A DNA stretch of 64,000 nucleotides. It comes from Streptomyces sp. NBC_01471 (GTDB lineage: Bacteria > Actinomycetota > Actinomycetes > Streptomycetales > Streptomycetaceae). The DNA lies in contig NZ_CP109450.1 of assembly GCF_041438865.1 (NCBI RefSeq), positions 4,795,001-4,859,000 of the forward strand, written 5' to 3'. Positions 19,173-27,671 of the stretch are shown here, piece after piece (position 1 is the first letter of the stretch; every line of letters begins with the position of its first letter). The notes beneath the pieces were generated by a model that saw only the letters and a list, made by a program, of their open reading frames with translations, was not told the origin of the DNA and did no database searches. Made by a program: the position numbers and the translations under genes.

Positions 19173-20492
19173 ATGACCGCAACGGGGGCGCACGACGCCA
19201 CGGCCACGGGGCTGACCACCCGTGGCTGGTGGTGGTGGGATCGGCGGCGAAGTGCCGTGCTGGATGTGGGGCTGGGCGTCGTCTCGGCTCTTGAGTGTGC
19301 AGGGGAGGGTGTCGACTTCTCCGGGCAGGCCGGGCTTCCCGTGCCGTTCGGGGTGGTGTTCGGGCTGTTGGCCGGTTTCGTACTGGTGCTGAGGCGGCGG
19401 TGGCCGATAGCGGTGGTGCTGGTGTCGATCGCCACCACGCCCGCTCATATGGGTTTCCTGATGGGGATCGTCGGGCTCTACACGCTCGCCGCGTCCGATG
19501 TGCCGCGCCGGCTGACCGGTGCGCTGACCGTGATGGCGACGCTCGGCACGCTCATCGTGACGTTCGTACGGCTGCGGCACGGTGTGGGCGCCGAGGACGG
19601 GAGCCCGGGGCCGGTGTTCGTCGTGCTCGGGTCCGTCTTCATGTCGCTGGGGCTGACGGCCCCGCCCGTGCTGTTCGGGCTGTACATAGGGGCGCGCCGT
19701 CGGCTCATGGAGAGCCTGCGGGAGCGGGCCGACAGTCTGGAGCGGGAGCTGTCGCTGCTGGCGGACCGGGCGGAGGAGCGGGCCGAGTGGGCGCGGACGG
19801 AGGAGCGGACGCGGATCGCGCGGGAGATGCACGATGTGGTGGCGCACCGGGTGAGTCTGATGGTGGTGCATGCGGCGGCTCTGCAGGCGGTGGCGTTGAA
19901 GGATCCCGCGAAGGCGTCCAGGAACGCGGCGTTGGTGGGGGACATGGGGCGGCAGGCGCTGACCGAGTTGCGGGAGATGCTCGGGGTGTTGCGCTCGGGG
20001 GAGTCGGTGCGGGCTCCGGCGGCGGTGCCGTTGGCGGCCGTGGGGGTGGCGGCTGCGGCTGCTGCCGCTGCGGCGGTGGAGGACGGGCCGTGTCTGGATG
20101 AGCTGGATGTGCTGGTGGGGCAGTCACGGGCGGCGGGGATGGTGGTGGAGCTGCTGGTGGAGGGTGTGGCCGCGCCGTACGACGCGCTGGTCGAGCGGAC
20201 GGCGTACCGGGTGGTCCAGGAGGCGCTGACCAATGTGCACAAGCATGCTGCGGGGGCGAAGGCGCGGGTGCGGCTCGCGCACCGGGGGAGCGAGGTGGCG
20301 CTGCAGATCGAGAACGGTCCGTCGGATGCGGGTGCGGCGGACGCGGGGCTGCCGAGCGGGGGGAACGGGCTGCTGGGGATGCGGGAGCGGGTGACGGCTT
20401 TGGGCGGGGTGTTCGTCTCGGGGCCGACGGAGGCCGGTGGGTTCCGGGTGTCGGCGGTGTTGCCGGAGCAAAGGCCCGCCGGACAGGTGTGA
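19173..20492 (+). CDS. NarL-type sensor histidine kinase (orphan)
   Basis: 439 residues. The N-terminal membrane domain has about five helices (from 28 to 180), then a coiled-coil linker, then the HisKA_3 dimerisation box RTRIAREMHDVVAHRVSLM with phospho-accepting His220. The HATPase_c domain has the N-box EALTNVHKHA and a GNGLLGMRERV G-box. An Ala-rich run of about 12 residues lies in the linker before the ATPase. No response regulator gene is adjacent. The 3' end faces the leftward SUKH-3 gene across a small hairpin. Confidence 0.92.
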   Translation: MTATGAHDATATGLTTRGWWWWDRRRSAVLDVGLGVVSALECAGEGVDFSGQAGLPVPFGVVFGLLAGFVLVLRRRWPIAVVLVSIATTPAHMGFLMGIVGLYTLAASDVPRRLTGALTVMATLGTLIVTFVRLRHGVGAEDGSPGPVFVVLGSVFMSLGLTAPPVLFGLYIGARRRLMESLRERADSLERELSLLADRAEERAEWARTEERTRIAREMHDVVAHRVSLMVVHAAALQAVALKDPAKASRNAALVGDMGRQALTELREMLGVLRSGESVRAPAAVPLAAVGVAAAAAAAAAVEDGPCLDELDVLVGQSRAAGMVVELLVEGVAAPYDALVERTAYRVVQEALTNVHKHAAGAKARVRLAHRGSEVALQIENGPSDAGAADAGLPSGGNGLLGMRERVTALGGVFVSGPTEAGGFRVSAVLPEQRPAGQV

Positions 20493-20495
20493 GCC

Positions 20496-20508
20496 CCCCC
20501 GACGGGGG
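20496..20508. terminator. Short hairpin between convergent genes
   Basis: CCCCC (20496-20500) and GGGGG (20504-20508) enclose GAC, immediately after the kinase stop and 9 bp before the stop of the convergent SUKH-3 gene. It could serve either direction. Confidence 0.45.
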
Positions 20509-20516
20509 TTGCTTCG

Positions 20517-21035
20517 TTACCCCGAGCCCAGTCTGGCCGGCTGGAGTCCGGTGATGAGGGTCGTGAGGCCTTGGTCGATGTCGTGGCCGAGGTACCAGTC
20601 GCCGGTGTGGTCGATGCTGTAGATGCGGCCTTCGGTGTCGATCGCGAGCAGGGCCCGGCCGTCTCCTTCGTCGCCGAGCGGGGCGATCTCGGTGTCGAGT
20701 GCGCGGCCCAGGTCGGCGAGGGTGCGGGCGAGGTGCAGGCCGCTGAGCGGGTCGATGGTGACCGGGGCGGGGGCTGTCTGGCGGCCGGGTGCGGGGCCGG
20801 TGATGCGCAGTCCGCCGAATTCGGCCCAGGCTTCGACGGCGGCGGGGAAGACCGCGTGCTGGTGGCCGGCGGGGGAGATGTGGGCGCGCAGGGTGTCGGC
20901 CCATTGTTCGGCGCCCCGGATGTCCCAGCGGCCGGGGAGCCAGCCCGCTTCGCGCAGCGCGGCGTCCACGGTTTCGGGGAAGCGGGTGCTGGGGGCGGTG
21001 GGTGCGTCCGGTGCGTCCTGCGGGTGCGGCGGCAT
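20517..21035 (-). CDS. SUKH-3 family immunity protein
   Basis: 172 residues. The fold is suggested by RFPETVDAALREAGWLPGRW (about 21-40), then AVEAWAEFGGLRI (about 71-83), TIDPLSGLH, and the C-terminal RIYSIDHTGDWYLGHDIDQGLTTLITG. This pattern is typical of the SUKH-3 branch of the SMI1/KNR4 superfamily, cytosolic proteins that neutralise nuclease and deaminase toxins. It starts 10 bp after the stop of the YwqJ-like deaminase gene in the same direction, so the two form a toxin/immunity-type pair. ATG at 21035 was chosen because upstream sequence belongs to the deaminase reading frame. Confidence 0.85.
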   Translation of the reverse strand: MPPHPQDAPDAPTAPSTRFPETVDAALREAGWLPGRWDIRGAEQWADTLRAHISPAGHQHAVFPAAVEAWAEFGGLRITGPAPGRQTAPAPVTIDPLSGLHLARTLADLGRALDTEIAPLGDEGDGRALLAIDTEGRIYSIDHTGDWYLGHDIDQGLTTLITGLQPARLGSG

Positions 21036-21045
21036 CGGGGGTGGT

Positions 21046-21639
21046 TCAGCCCTTCTCGGTGGTCGGGTCGACTGCGCGTACGCCGAAGTGGGCGAGCATC
21101 GCCGTACAGGAGCGGCAGGGGGGTGCGTAGGTGCCGTGGAGGGGGTCGCCGTCCTCGCGGATGTGGCGGGCGGTGATTTTGGCGTGTCTGAGGGTGCGGC
21201 GGGCTTCGCCGTTGGTGAGGGGTTTGCGGGAGGCCCGTTTGGAGCGGGTGCTTTCCACGGCGGTGAGGTGGCGGGAGAGCAGGATCGCTTCGGGGCAGCG
21301 TCCGGTGAACCGTTCACGCTGGCCGCTGGTGAGGGTGGTGAGGAAGTCGTGGACCAGCGGGTGGAGCGTGGGTGGCTGGTCGGCCTTGCCCGCGGTGGAG
21401 GTGAGGGTGTCCGCTCCGCGGACGGAGAGTGCCGCGGCGACTGTGGGGAGGATGCCGTCCCTGCGGTGGCGGAGTGCGGGCGGGCGGGATTCGGTGCTGC
21501 TCCAGCGCAGGCGTGGGTCGCCCGTCGGCGCGGTCTGCGGTGACGGTGCTGCCTGTTGTGTCGGTGCAGTCTGTGGTGACGGCGCCGCCTGTGGTGACGG
21601 TGTTGCGTGTGGTGTGTGTGGTGTCTGTGCGGTGTGCAT
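21046..21639 (-). CDS. YwqJ-type deaminase (toxin-like)
   Basis: 197 residues. The first 40 are a Pro/Gln/Ser/Thr repeat (SPQTAPT/SPQAAPT). The deaminase core follows: GRCPEAILLSRHL places CPE at 115-117 (the [C/H]xE zinc and proton-shuttle motif) and PPCRSC places PCxxC at 174-178. YwqJ-like deaminases are nucleic-acid or nucleotide deaminases found as toxin domains. This one has no signal peptide or secretion domain, so export is unclear. It may be domestic, or exported through the low-complexity tail. It is upstream of the SUKH-3 gene and divergent from the WHH-SUKH gene. Confidence 0.82.
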   Translation of the reverse strand: MHTAQTPHTPHATPSPQAAPSPQTAPTQQAAPSPQTAPTGDPRLRWSSTESRPPALRHRRDGILPTVAAALSVRGADTLTSTAGKADQPPTLHPLVHDFLTTLTSGQRERFTGRCPEAILLSRHLTAVESTRSKRASRKPLTNGEARRTLRHAKITARHIREDGDPLHGTYAPPCRSCTAMLAHFGVRAVDPTTEKG

Positions 21640-21770
21640 GGTCGTGCTACCCCTCCCACCCCGCGGCGGCTGCCGCCGGTGTCGCGCCCCCGTGTTGCGG
21701 GGTCAGCCTGCCAAATGGGGCACCGGGTGGGGAAGCTGGGGCCTGTGATCGGGGTGTTGCATCGGCTGCG

Positions 21771-21788
21771 GGTCACTCGAACGTGACC
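21771..21788. promoter_or_regulatory. Inverted repeat in divergent promoter region of the toxin island
   Basis: GGTCAC (21771-21776) and GTGACC (21783-21788) flank a 6-bp spacer, roughly midway between the deaminase start (21639) and the WHH-SUKH start (21901). It is a possible common operator; the rest of the 261-bp gap shows nothing else I can name. Confidence 0.35.
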
Positions 21789-21900
21789 GTCCGTTACTCG
21801 GCGCAGGGGGGCCAGGACTGTGCGGTGATGGGGCGGGACCGCCTCTTGCACCACCGCATAGGCTGTCGTTCCAAGCCATTCGCAGCAGGGGGCAACCGCC

Positions 21901-22884
21901 ATGACGACAGGTCGGCTCGGGCAGCAAGCCGCGCCACCGAACGCGGCCTACGCCGGGCAGCTCGTGAGCTTCCCGGACCCGGTCCGGGCCGCGCGCCATC
22001 CCCGCGGTGTGCGGGTGGACGGGAACGGATTCCCGGATTTCTCGCCGTACGCGCGCGCGGCCGCGGAGATCGCGGATCCCCCGGAGGGGTTCGGCGTCGA
22101 TGAGTTGCGGCTCACGGACTACGTGTCGGCGAATGCCGCGCTGGCGGCGTCGGGGCACGAGCTGTGGGACACGATCCCGGCTGTTGCCACGCCGCACGGC
22201 TGGACCTGGCACCACGTGCCCGGTACGCGCCGGCTGGAGCTCGTGCCGGTCGAGGTCAAGGCGCTGCTGCGGCATCACGGCGGGCTCGCGATGGCGGCCG
22301 TCGACCAGGACAAGCGGGGTACGCGTCCGCTGCAGGACACCCGGCCGGCCCATTTCGGGCTGCCGAGGGGTGCGGTGGCGGTGGGTGAGCAGCTTGTCCT
22401 GGGTGCCGAGGAGGACCTGGGGTACCGGCTGCCTGCCGCGTACCGGTCGTTCCTGAAGGCGGCGGGTGGCTGTGCACCGGTCGGTACGGCGCTGGACGCG
22501 GAGTTGGGCCTGCTGGTGGACCAGCCGTTCTTCACGGTGCGCGACGAGGCCGCTGTCAATGACCTGGTGTACGTGAACAAGTGCCTGCGGGACCATCTGA
22601 CGAAGGACTATCTGGGCGTCGGTTTCGTCCAGGGCGGGATCGTCGCCGTGAAGGTCAAGGGCGGTGGTGTCGGCACGGTCTGGTTCTGTGCGTACGACGA
22701 TGCCCGGGACCGGGACGCGTGGCCGCCGCCGGAGCGGGTGGAGCGGCTGCTGCTGCCGTGCGGTGATGATTTCGATGCGTTCCTGGAGCGGCTGGCGGGG
22801 AATCCGCCGGAGCTGGAGACAGTGGCGAACCTGATGGTGGACGGCGGCTTCGCGCAGGCCGTCCCGGTCTCGGCCGAGGGGTGA
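21901..22884 (+). CDS. WHH-type HNH nuclease domain fused to SMI1/KNR4 (SUKH) domain
   Basis: 327 residues. The N-terminal part (about 35-130) has the features of HNH/EndoVII toxin nucleases of the WHH class: GWTWHHVPGTRRLELVPVEV (WHH at 103-105) and RHHGGLAM (about 124-131). The C-terminal part (about 160-310) is a SUKH domain: LGAEEDLGYRLPAAYRSFLK, GGCAPVG, and DDFDAFLERLAG near the end. A toxin nuclease and an immunity fold in one chain is unusual. There is no signal peptide. The start follows a GGGGGC stretch, and the next gene begins 7 bp after its stop. Confidence 0.8.
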   Translation: MTTGRLGQQAAPPNAAYAGQLVSFPDPVRAARHPRGVRVDGNGFPDFSPYARAAAEIADPPEGFGVDELRLTDYVSANAALAASGHELWDTIPAVATPHGWTWHHVPGTRRLELVPVEVKALLRHHGGLAMAAVDQDKRGTRPLQDTRPAHFGLPRGAVAVGEQLVLGAEEDLGYRLPAAYRSFLKAAGGCAPVGTALDAELGLLVDQPFFTVRDEAAVNDLVYVNKCLRDHLTKDYLGVGFVQGGIVAVKVKGGGVGTVWFCAYDDARDRDAWPPPERVERLLLPCGDDFDAFLERLAGNPPELETVANLMVDGGFAQAVPVSAEG

Positions 22885-22891
22885 AGAGCCG

Positions 22892-25516
22892 ATGGTGACC
22901 TTTGCGCAGGCGCAGGAGCGCGCGGAAGAGTGGGTCAACGGGGACGTTCCCCCGTATCAGCACCGCGAGGTGCGGGTACGGGAGTTCGAGCTCGGTTTCG
23001 TGGTGTGGGCGGAGGACCGCGCGGCGGGTCCTTCGGGTGGTGGCGGCCGTCAGCGGCTGGTGATCGCGCGGGACGGCGGCGAGGCGACGCTGTGGCCCGG
23101 GTTGCCGGTCGGTGAGGTGGTGCGGCGGTACGAGGAGGAGTACGGGGCGGTGGGTGATGCGCCTGCGGCGCCGGAGCCGCCGCAGCGGATCGATCTGAAT
23201 CAGACGTCGTTCCTGCTGACTCCGCCGGAGTGGCTGCAGGACGCGGCGGACAAGCTGGGGATCCCTGACCGGCGGTCGGGGGCCGGTGCGGACGCTGGAT
23301 CTGGATCTGGATCGGGTGCCGGTGCGCCTGTCGCGGGCGGTAGTTGGGGTACGTCGGGTGGGACCCCGTCGGCCGACAGCGGGGACCACGAGCCCACGGC
23401 GAATGAGGGCGTTCCCGCGGACGGGACCCCGTGGGCCGGGACCGACACCAATGCGTTGTCGGACGGCCAGGACGGTTCGGTTCCGCTGCCCGTGACCGTG
23501 TTCGCGCCGCCACTGGCCGGTTCGGACGACGAGGGGGCCCCGCCGCCCGGTGCGGCGCCCGAGGCCAAGACGGCGCTGATGTCCGCCGGCAGCGGGCTGC
23601 CCCGGACGACCGTCGCGCCCGCCCTGGACGGTTCCCAGCAGCCGCAGCCGCAGCCGCAGCCGCAGCCGCAGCAGTTCCAGCAGCCGTCACAGCCGTCCCA
23701 GCAGCAGCCGGTGGGTCAGCAGCCCCCGCAGTCATTGCCGCAGCCCCCGTCCCAGACGCCTCCGCCGCTGCCGGGTCCCGGTGCACCCCTGCCGCCCGTC
23801 GCCGGACAGGTCCCGGGCGCCGCTGACATCGCCGATGCCGCGACCAGCAAGGCCACGGTGCCCCCGCGGTCGGCGCGCGGCAGTGGTGCGACCACGCCGC
23901 CCCCGCCCGGAGCGCCGGGCACCCCGGGAGCGCGGCCCGATGCCGCCCCGCCGCTGCCGCCGGGTGTTCCGGCCGGTGGTTACGTACGGACGCAGATGGT
24001 CTCGCCCCTAGGCCCTGACGGCTCGCAGCCGCCCGGCCCGCCCGGTGTCCCGGGTGCGCCGCAGCCTTCAGGTCAGCGGGTTCCCGGTCAGCAGCCGCCC
24101 GGTCAGCAGCCGCCCGGTCCGCCGGCGCCTCCGCCGCCCGGTGGAAGCTCCGGCGGGAGCATGGGTGGCGGTGTGCACCACGCGGCGACGATGCTGGCCG
24201 GTCCGAGCCTGGGCGGTCAGGGCAGTCTCGGCGGTCCCAGGCCGGCCGGCCCGCCCGGTGCGCCGCAGCCGCCGGGTCCGCCCGGTGTTCCCGGTGCGGG
24301 TGCGCCGCAGCCTCCCGGTCCGCCCGGCCGCCCCGGCCAGGGTGGTCCTCCGCCGCCTCCGCCGCCCGGTGGGAGCATGGGCGGCGATGTGCACCACGCG
24401 GCCACGATGCTGGCCGGTCCCGGCGTCGGTACGCCGCCGCCCGGCCGGATGCCGCCTCCCGGTCCGGTGCAGCCGCCCGGTCCCGTACCGCCGCCGCAGG
24501 GCGCCGCGTACGGGTATCCGCAGCAGCCCCCCAGCGGGCTGCCGACGGTGGGTCCCGGCTACCAGGCCGTGCTGCGTTACCGCGCGCAGGACGGCTCCGA
24601 GCAGCAGCTCATCCGCCGTTCCGCGCCCGGCACCCCGCACCCCGAGTGGCAGATGCTGCACGAGCTGCGGGCCATGAACGTGCCGCCGCAGCAGGTCATC
24701 GAGCTGCACACGGAGCTGGAGTCGTGCGAGCTGCCCGGTGGGTACTGTGCGCGGATGATCCGGGAGACCTGGCCGCAGGTCCGGATCACCAGCGTCGCTC
24801 CGTACGGCAGGGATCACGCCAGCCGCCAGCAGGGGATGCAGCATCTGCTGACCCACCAGGGTGAGCTGCACCAGGTCGCGGACGGCCCGGCGCGGCCGGC
24901 TCCGGTGCGGGCCCCGCTGCCGGCGGTGCAGCCGGTGCCGCCGATCCCGCCGCAGGGTGTCGCGCACGAACTGGCGCAGGCCTTCGGGCCGCAGGGCGTT
25001 TTCCGTTTCGACCAGCGGGCGGTGTCCCGGCAGGGTGTGCCGGACATCGTGGCGCAGACGCTGGTGTGGGCGGGGCTGCCGGTCGATTTCGGCCCGTTCT
25101 TCTGGGCGCAGGCGGTGCCGGGCCAGCCCGTTCCGACGCTGGCCGAGCTGGCCGCGCAGCGCCAGGTGCAGCCCGCGTCCGACGCGGCGTCGTATCTGGT
25201 GATGGGTTCCGACTTCGGGCGGGCGATCTGTGTGCAGTACGGCACGGCGAACATCGTGGCCGTGCCGGTGGAGGCGGGGCCAGGCGGTCAGCCGGTGGCG
25301 CCGCAGTTCGTGAACTCGGGGCTGCCCGAGTTCGTACGGTCATTGGCGCTGCTGGGCCGGATGTGGCGGCTCCGCTTCGGTCTCACTCCGGAGCAGGCCG
25401 GCCGGTGGACGGTCGACTTCCAGGCGCAGCTGATGATGCTGGATCCGGCGGCGCTCGGTTCGCCGGAGAGCTGGTGGTCGGTGCTGCTGGAGCAGATGTG
25501 GGACGGGCTGCTCTGA
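22892..25516 (+). CDS. Imm35-like / low-complexity / deaminase / SUKH-4 multidomain protein
   Basis: 874 residues. Residues about 1-90 resemble the Imm35 (YrhB) immunity domain (FAQAQERAEEWVN, RQRLVIARDGGEATLWPG). About 95-545 is Pro/Gln/Gly-rich and holds two copies of a VHHAATMLAGP-type repeat. About 555-665 is a deaminase-like domain of the XOO_2897 kind, with HPE as the [H/C]xE motif and SCELPGGYC as the cysteine pair. About 689-874 looks like a SUKH-4 domain (VFRFDQRAVSRQGVP through SWWSVLLEQMWDGLL). It appears co-transcribed with the WHH-SUKH gene. Domain names are my recognition and need a profile search. Confidence 0.75.
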   Translation: MVTFAQAQERAEEWVNGDVPPYQHREVRVREFELGFVVWAEDRAAGPSGGGGRQRLVIARDGGEATLWPGLPVGEVVRRYEEEYGAVGDAPAAPEPPQRIDLNQTSFLLTPPEWLQDAADKLGIPDRRSGAGADAGSGSGSGAGAPVAGGSWGTSGGTPSADSGDHEPTANEGVPADGTPWAGTDTNALSDGQDGSVPLPVTVFAPPLAGSDDEGAPPPGAAPEAKTALMSAGSGLPRTTVAPALDGSQQPQPQPQPQPQQFQQPSQPSQQQPVGQQPPQSLPQPPSQTPPPLPGPGAPLPPVAGQVPGAADIADAATSKATVPPRSARGSGATTPPPPGAPGTPGARPDAAPPLPPGVPAGGYVRTQMVSPLGPDGSQPPGPPGVPGAPQPSGQRVPGQQPPGQQPPGPPAPPPPGGSSGGSMGGGVHHAATMLAGPSLGGQGSLGGPRPAGPPGAPQPPGPPGVPGAGAPQPPGPPGRPGQGGPPPPPPPGGSMGGDVHHAATMLAGPGVGTPPPGRMPPPGPVQPPGPVPPPQGAAYGYPQQPPSGLPTVGPGYQAVLRYRAQDGSEQQLIRRSAPGTPHPEWQMLHELRAMNVPPQQVIELHTELESCELPGGYCARMIRETWPQVRITSVAPYGRDHASRQQGMQHLLTHQGELHQVADGPARPAPVRAPLPAVQPVPPIPPQGVAHELAQAFGPQGVFRFDQRAVSRQGVPDIVAQTLVWAGLPVDFGPFFWAQAVPGQPVPTLAELAAQRQVQPASDAASYLVMGSDFGRAICVQYGTANIVAVPVEAGPGGQPVAPQFVNSGLPEFVRSLALLGRMWRLRFGLTPEQAGRWTVDFQAQLMMLDPAALGSPESWWSVLLEQMWDGLL

Positions 25517-25549
25517 CGTAGCCCCGGCACGACCCCTTGCACGCCGTAC

Positions 25550-25584
25550 GAGGCGCCCGACCGCGATCCGCGGCCGGGCGCCTC
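25550..25584 (+). terminator. Strong terminator closing the SUKH island
   Basis: GAGGCGCCCG (25550-25559) pairs with CGGGCGCCTC (25575-25584), and inside it CCGCG (25561-25565) pairs with CGCGG (25569-25573), leaving one A-C mismatch and a 3-nt loop. It begins 34 bp after the stop of the 874-residue gene. The rest of the 303-bp gap up to 25819 shows no gene. Confidence 0.8.
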
Positions 25585-25819
25585 TGCTGTGTGGGCCCAT
25601 CCGTGGGGTCCGTCACGTCGTCGGGTTCTGTCCGTGTGCGGGGTCCGGAATCAGCCGTCTCGGACGGCGGTGCCGACTTCGTCCGCCGGGTGACGCATCC
25701 TGGGTGGATGGGATGGGTGGAGTGTCGCGGTATGGGCACTTCGCGATGATCTACCAAGATGTGCGCCGGGACGCGTGGGGCGGCCCGTCGCGCATCGTGT
25801 TCGAAGAGGGGCTTGACGG

Positions 25820-26716
25820 ATGAGTTCAGCAGCTGTGTCACCTCATGGCTTCACGGGCGTGCGGGGCCGTGGGTACCGGCCCGAGCAGGTCGACCGGTTT
25901 GTCGCGGATCTCTCGGACGAACGCGACGGGGCCTGGGAGCGTGCGGCGCGGCTGACGGTCCTGACGAAGGAGATGGCGGCCACGTCCGCCGCGCTGGCCG
26001 AGCAGGTGGCCGGGCTGGCCCCGCAGACGTACGAGACGCTGGGCGAGCGGGCCCGGACGCTGATCGCGCTGGTCACGGAGGAGGCTGCCGGGCTGCACAG
26101 CGAGGCGCTCGCGGTGGCTCAGCGGCTCCACGACGAGGCGGGCGTGGCGGAGCGGGGGCTGCGGGACGCGGCGCGGGCGGACGCGGACGCGGTGCTGGCC
26201 GCGGCCGAGGCGCACGCCCAGCAGGTGCTGGGCGCTGCGCAGGCTGCGTGCGACGAGCTGCGGATCGGTTCGCGCCAGGACGCGAAGCGGTGGCGCGGTG
26301 AGGCGCTGGGTGTGCTGCGGGAGATGCGGGAGCGTACGGCGGCGGCGCTGGCGGAGCTGGAGAAGGAGCACGGCGAGCGCGCCGATGCGGCTGAGCGGGA
26401 ACTGGCCGCAAGGGAGGCCGACTTCGACGCCCGGCACACGGAGCTGATCGCCCGGGCCGAGGCCCGCCTGGCGGAGGCGCAGCGGGCGCTGTCGGCGACG
26501 GAGGAGTCGGTGCGGCACGGCCAGGAGGACGCGGAGGCGCAGGCGGCGGAGCTGGTGGCGCAGGCCTGGGTCCGTGCGGAGCGTACGGAACGGGAGACGG
26601 AGCGGGTGCTGGCGGAGAACGGCGAGGCGCAGGAGGAGCTGCGGGCGCACATGTCGCACGTACGGAGCAGCCTGGCCGGGCTGACGGGAAGGACCCCGGC
26701 CACGGAAGGCAGCTGA
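25820..26716 (+). CDS. DivIVA-like coiled-coil protein
   Basis: 298 residues. The N-terminal HGFTGVRGRGYRPEQVDRFV (about 9-28) matches the membrane-targeting DivIVA/Wag31 entry motif, followed by about 240 residues of heptad-rich Ala/Glu/Arg coiled coil with no membrane helix. Streptomyces has several such proteins (DivIVA, Scy, FilP and relatives) that organise tip growth or cell division. This one is too short to be Scy and lacks the DivIVA linker. The start follows GAAGAGGGG. It is monocistronic; its partner is unknown. Confidence 0.8.
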   Translation: MSSAAVSPHGFTGVRGRGYRPEQVDRFVADLSDERDGAWERAARLTVLTKEMAATSAALAEQVAGLAPQTYETLGERARTLIALVTEEAAGLHSEALAVAQRLHDEAGVAERGLRDAARADADAVLAAAEAHAQQVLGAAQAACDELRIGSRQDAKRWRGEALGVLREMRERTAAALAELEKEHGERADAAERELAAREADFDARHTELIARAEARLAEAQRALSATEESVRHGQEDAEAQAAELVAQAWVRAERTERETERVLAENGEAQEELRAHMSHVRSSLAGLTGRTPATEGS

Positions 26717-26805
26717 CCGGCGGTCCTGCCTCTCCGCCCGCTCCCGAGCGGTGCGGGCGGAGGGCAGTGGCCAGGGCCAGGGGGGGGCAGTTCAGGCGTG
26801 CGGGT

Positions 26806-27233
26806 TCAGGGGTGCAGGAAGAGTTCGGCGGCCGCGCCGACGCTCCAGGCCCGGTCCAGCCAGTCGGTGAGCGTGGCGAGATCCGTGCACGCGGTGATGC
26901 GGGCCCGTGTCGCGGGGGACACGGCGAGACCACGCCGTTCCAGCACCATCAGCACCGCCCCGGCCTGAGCTTCCGCGCGGCCTTCCTGTAGCCCTTCCTC
27001 GCGCCCTTCCTCGCGGACCTGCTGGGCGGCCTCGGACTGGAAGAAGTAACTCAGGGTGGTCATCAATTCCCTCCAGATCTGTCGTGCCCGGGTGTTCCCC
27101 AGGCCGACCTCGGTGAACTCGGCGAAGATCATTCCGGGAAGGGGACGTCCAGCAGGCGTTGGAACGCTCTGATGAAGAGCCCTGTGTCCTCCTGGAAGAC
27201 CCTGTGCAGTGCTTCATGTGAGGAACTGACCAT
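26806..27233 (-). pseudogene. Internally deleted remnant of a Streptomyces PD-(D/E)XK-like hypothetical gene
   Basis: Two pieces of one ancestral protein abut out of frame. The N-terminal piece (ATG 27233 to TGA 27129, 34 residues) reads SSHEALHRVFQEDTGLFIRAF. The C-terminal piece (26806-27132, 108 residues) reads FAEFTEVGLGNTRARQIWRE, then TTLSYFFQSEAAQQ, a Glu/Gly/Arg repeat tail and LATLTDWLDRAW. In the roughly 290-residue family I recall from Streptomyces (Rpn/YhgA-like), these are the first and last parts, with the nuclease-like core between them. That core is missing here, and the pieces overlap by ATGA. I infer a deletion; function is presumably lost. Confidence 0.65.
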
Positions 27234-27671
27234 GCGCCGGACGCTATGACGCAGGCATGTGCCAATGCCTCTTTCCTGGCTCCCCTTCACCCCAACGGGT
27301 CGCACCACAAGCCGAGTTGACGCAGGCCGGCCCCGCGGAAGCTTTCCCCGTACACCGTGTCCGTTCCGGTGGTCGCCCCTTGCGTCTTCGGTGGCGTCAG
27401 GGTTCAGCCGTCCCTGAGAGGCGGTCCTCTCCGGGGTGGAAAGCCCCTAGGGACCGACCCCTACAGATGGCCCGGGAGCGTTCGTCCCGCCGGAGGACGT
27501 GACGGGGCGGGCCGTTCCTTAGCGTTTGTTTATGGCCGCCCGCAGCGGCGGGGGTGGGGAAAACCCCAGGGCGTATGCGGCTACGTGCACCAGTGTGCCG
27601 CGCACCCCGGATCGACAGACTTCAACCATGCCCGCTGACAAGCGGGGCAGGACCGACATAGGAGATTTACC
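27234..27671. other. 438-bp gene-free region upstream of the ABC exporter
   Basis: I see no convincing gene. The left half is likely decayed sequence from the deleted gene. The right half contains a GC-rich hairpin-prone stretch at about 27536-27575 and GGAG at 27661-27664 serving the exporter GTG. A promoter for the exporter should be here but I cannot place it with confidence. Confidence 0.4.

Noticed and set aside
23640..24540. Possible repeat array or CRISPR in the Pro/Gln-rich region
   Set aside because: Repeats are short codon-level CAG/CCG and Pro-Gly words in an open reading frame, without spacers of constant length.
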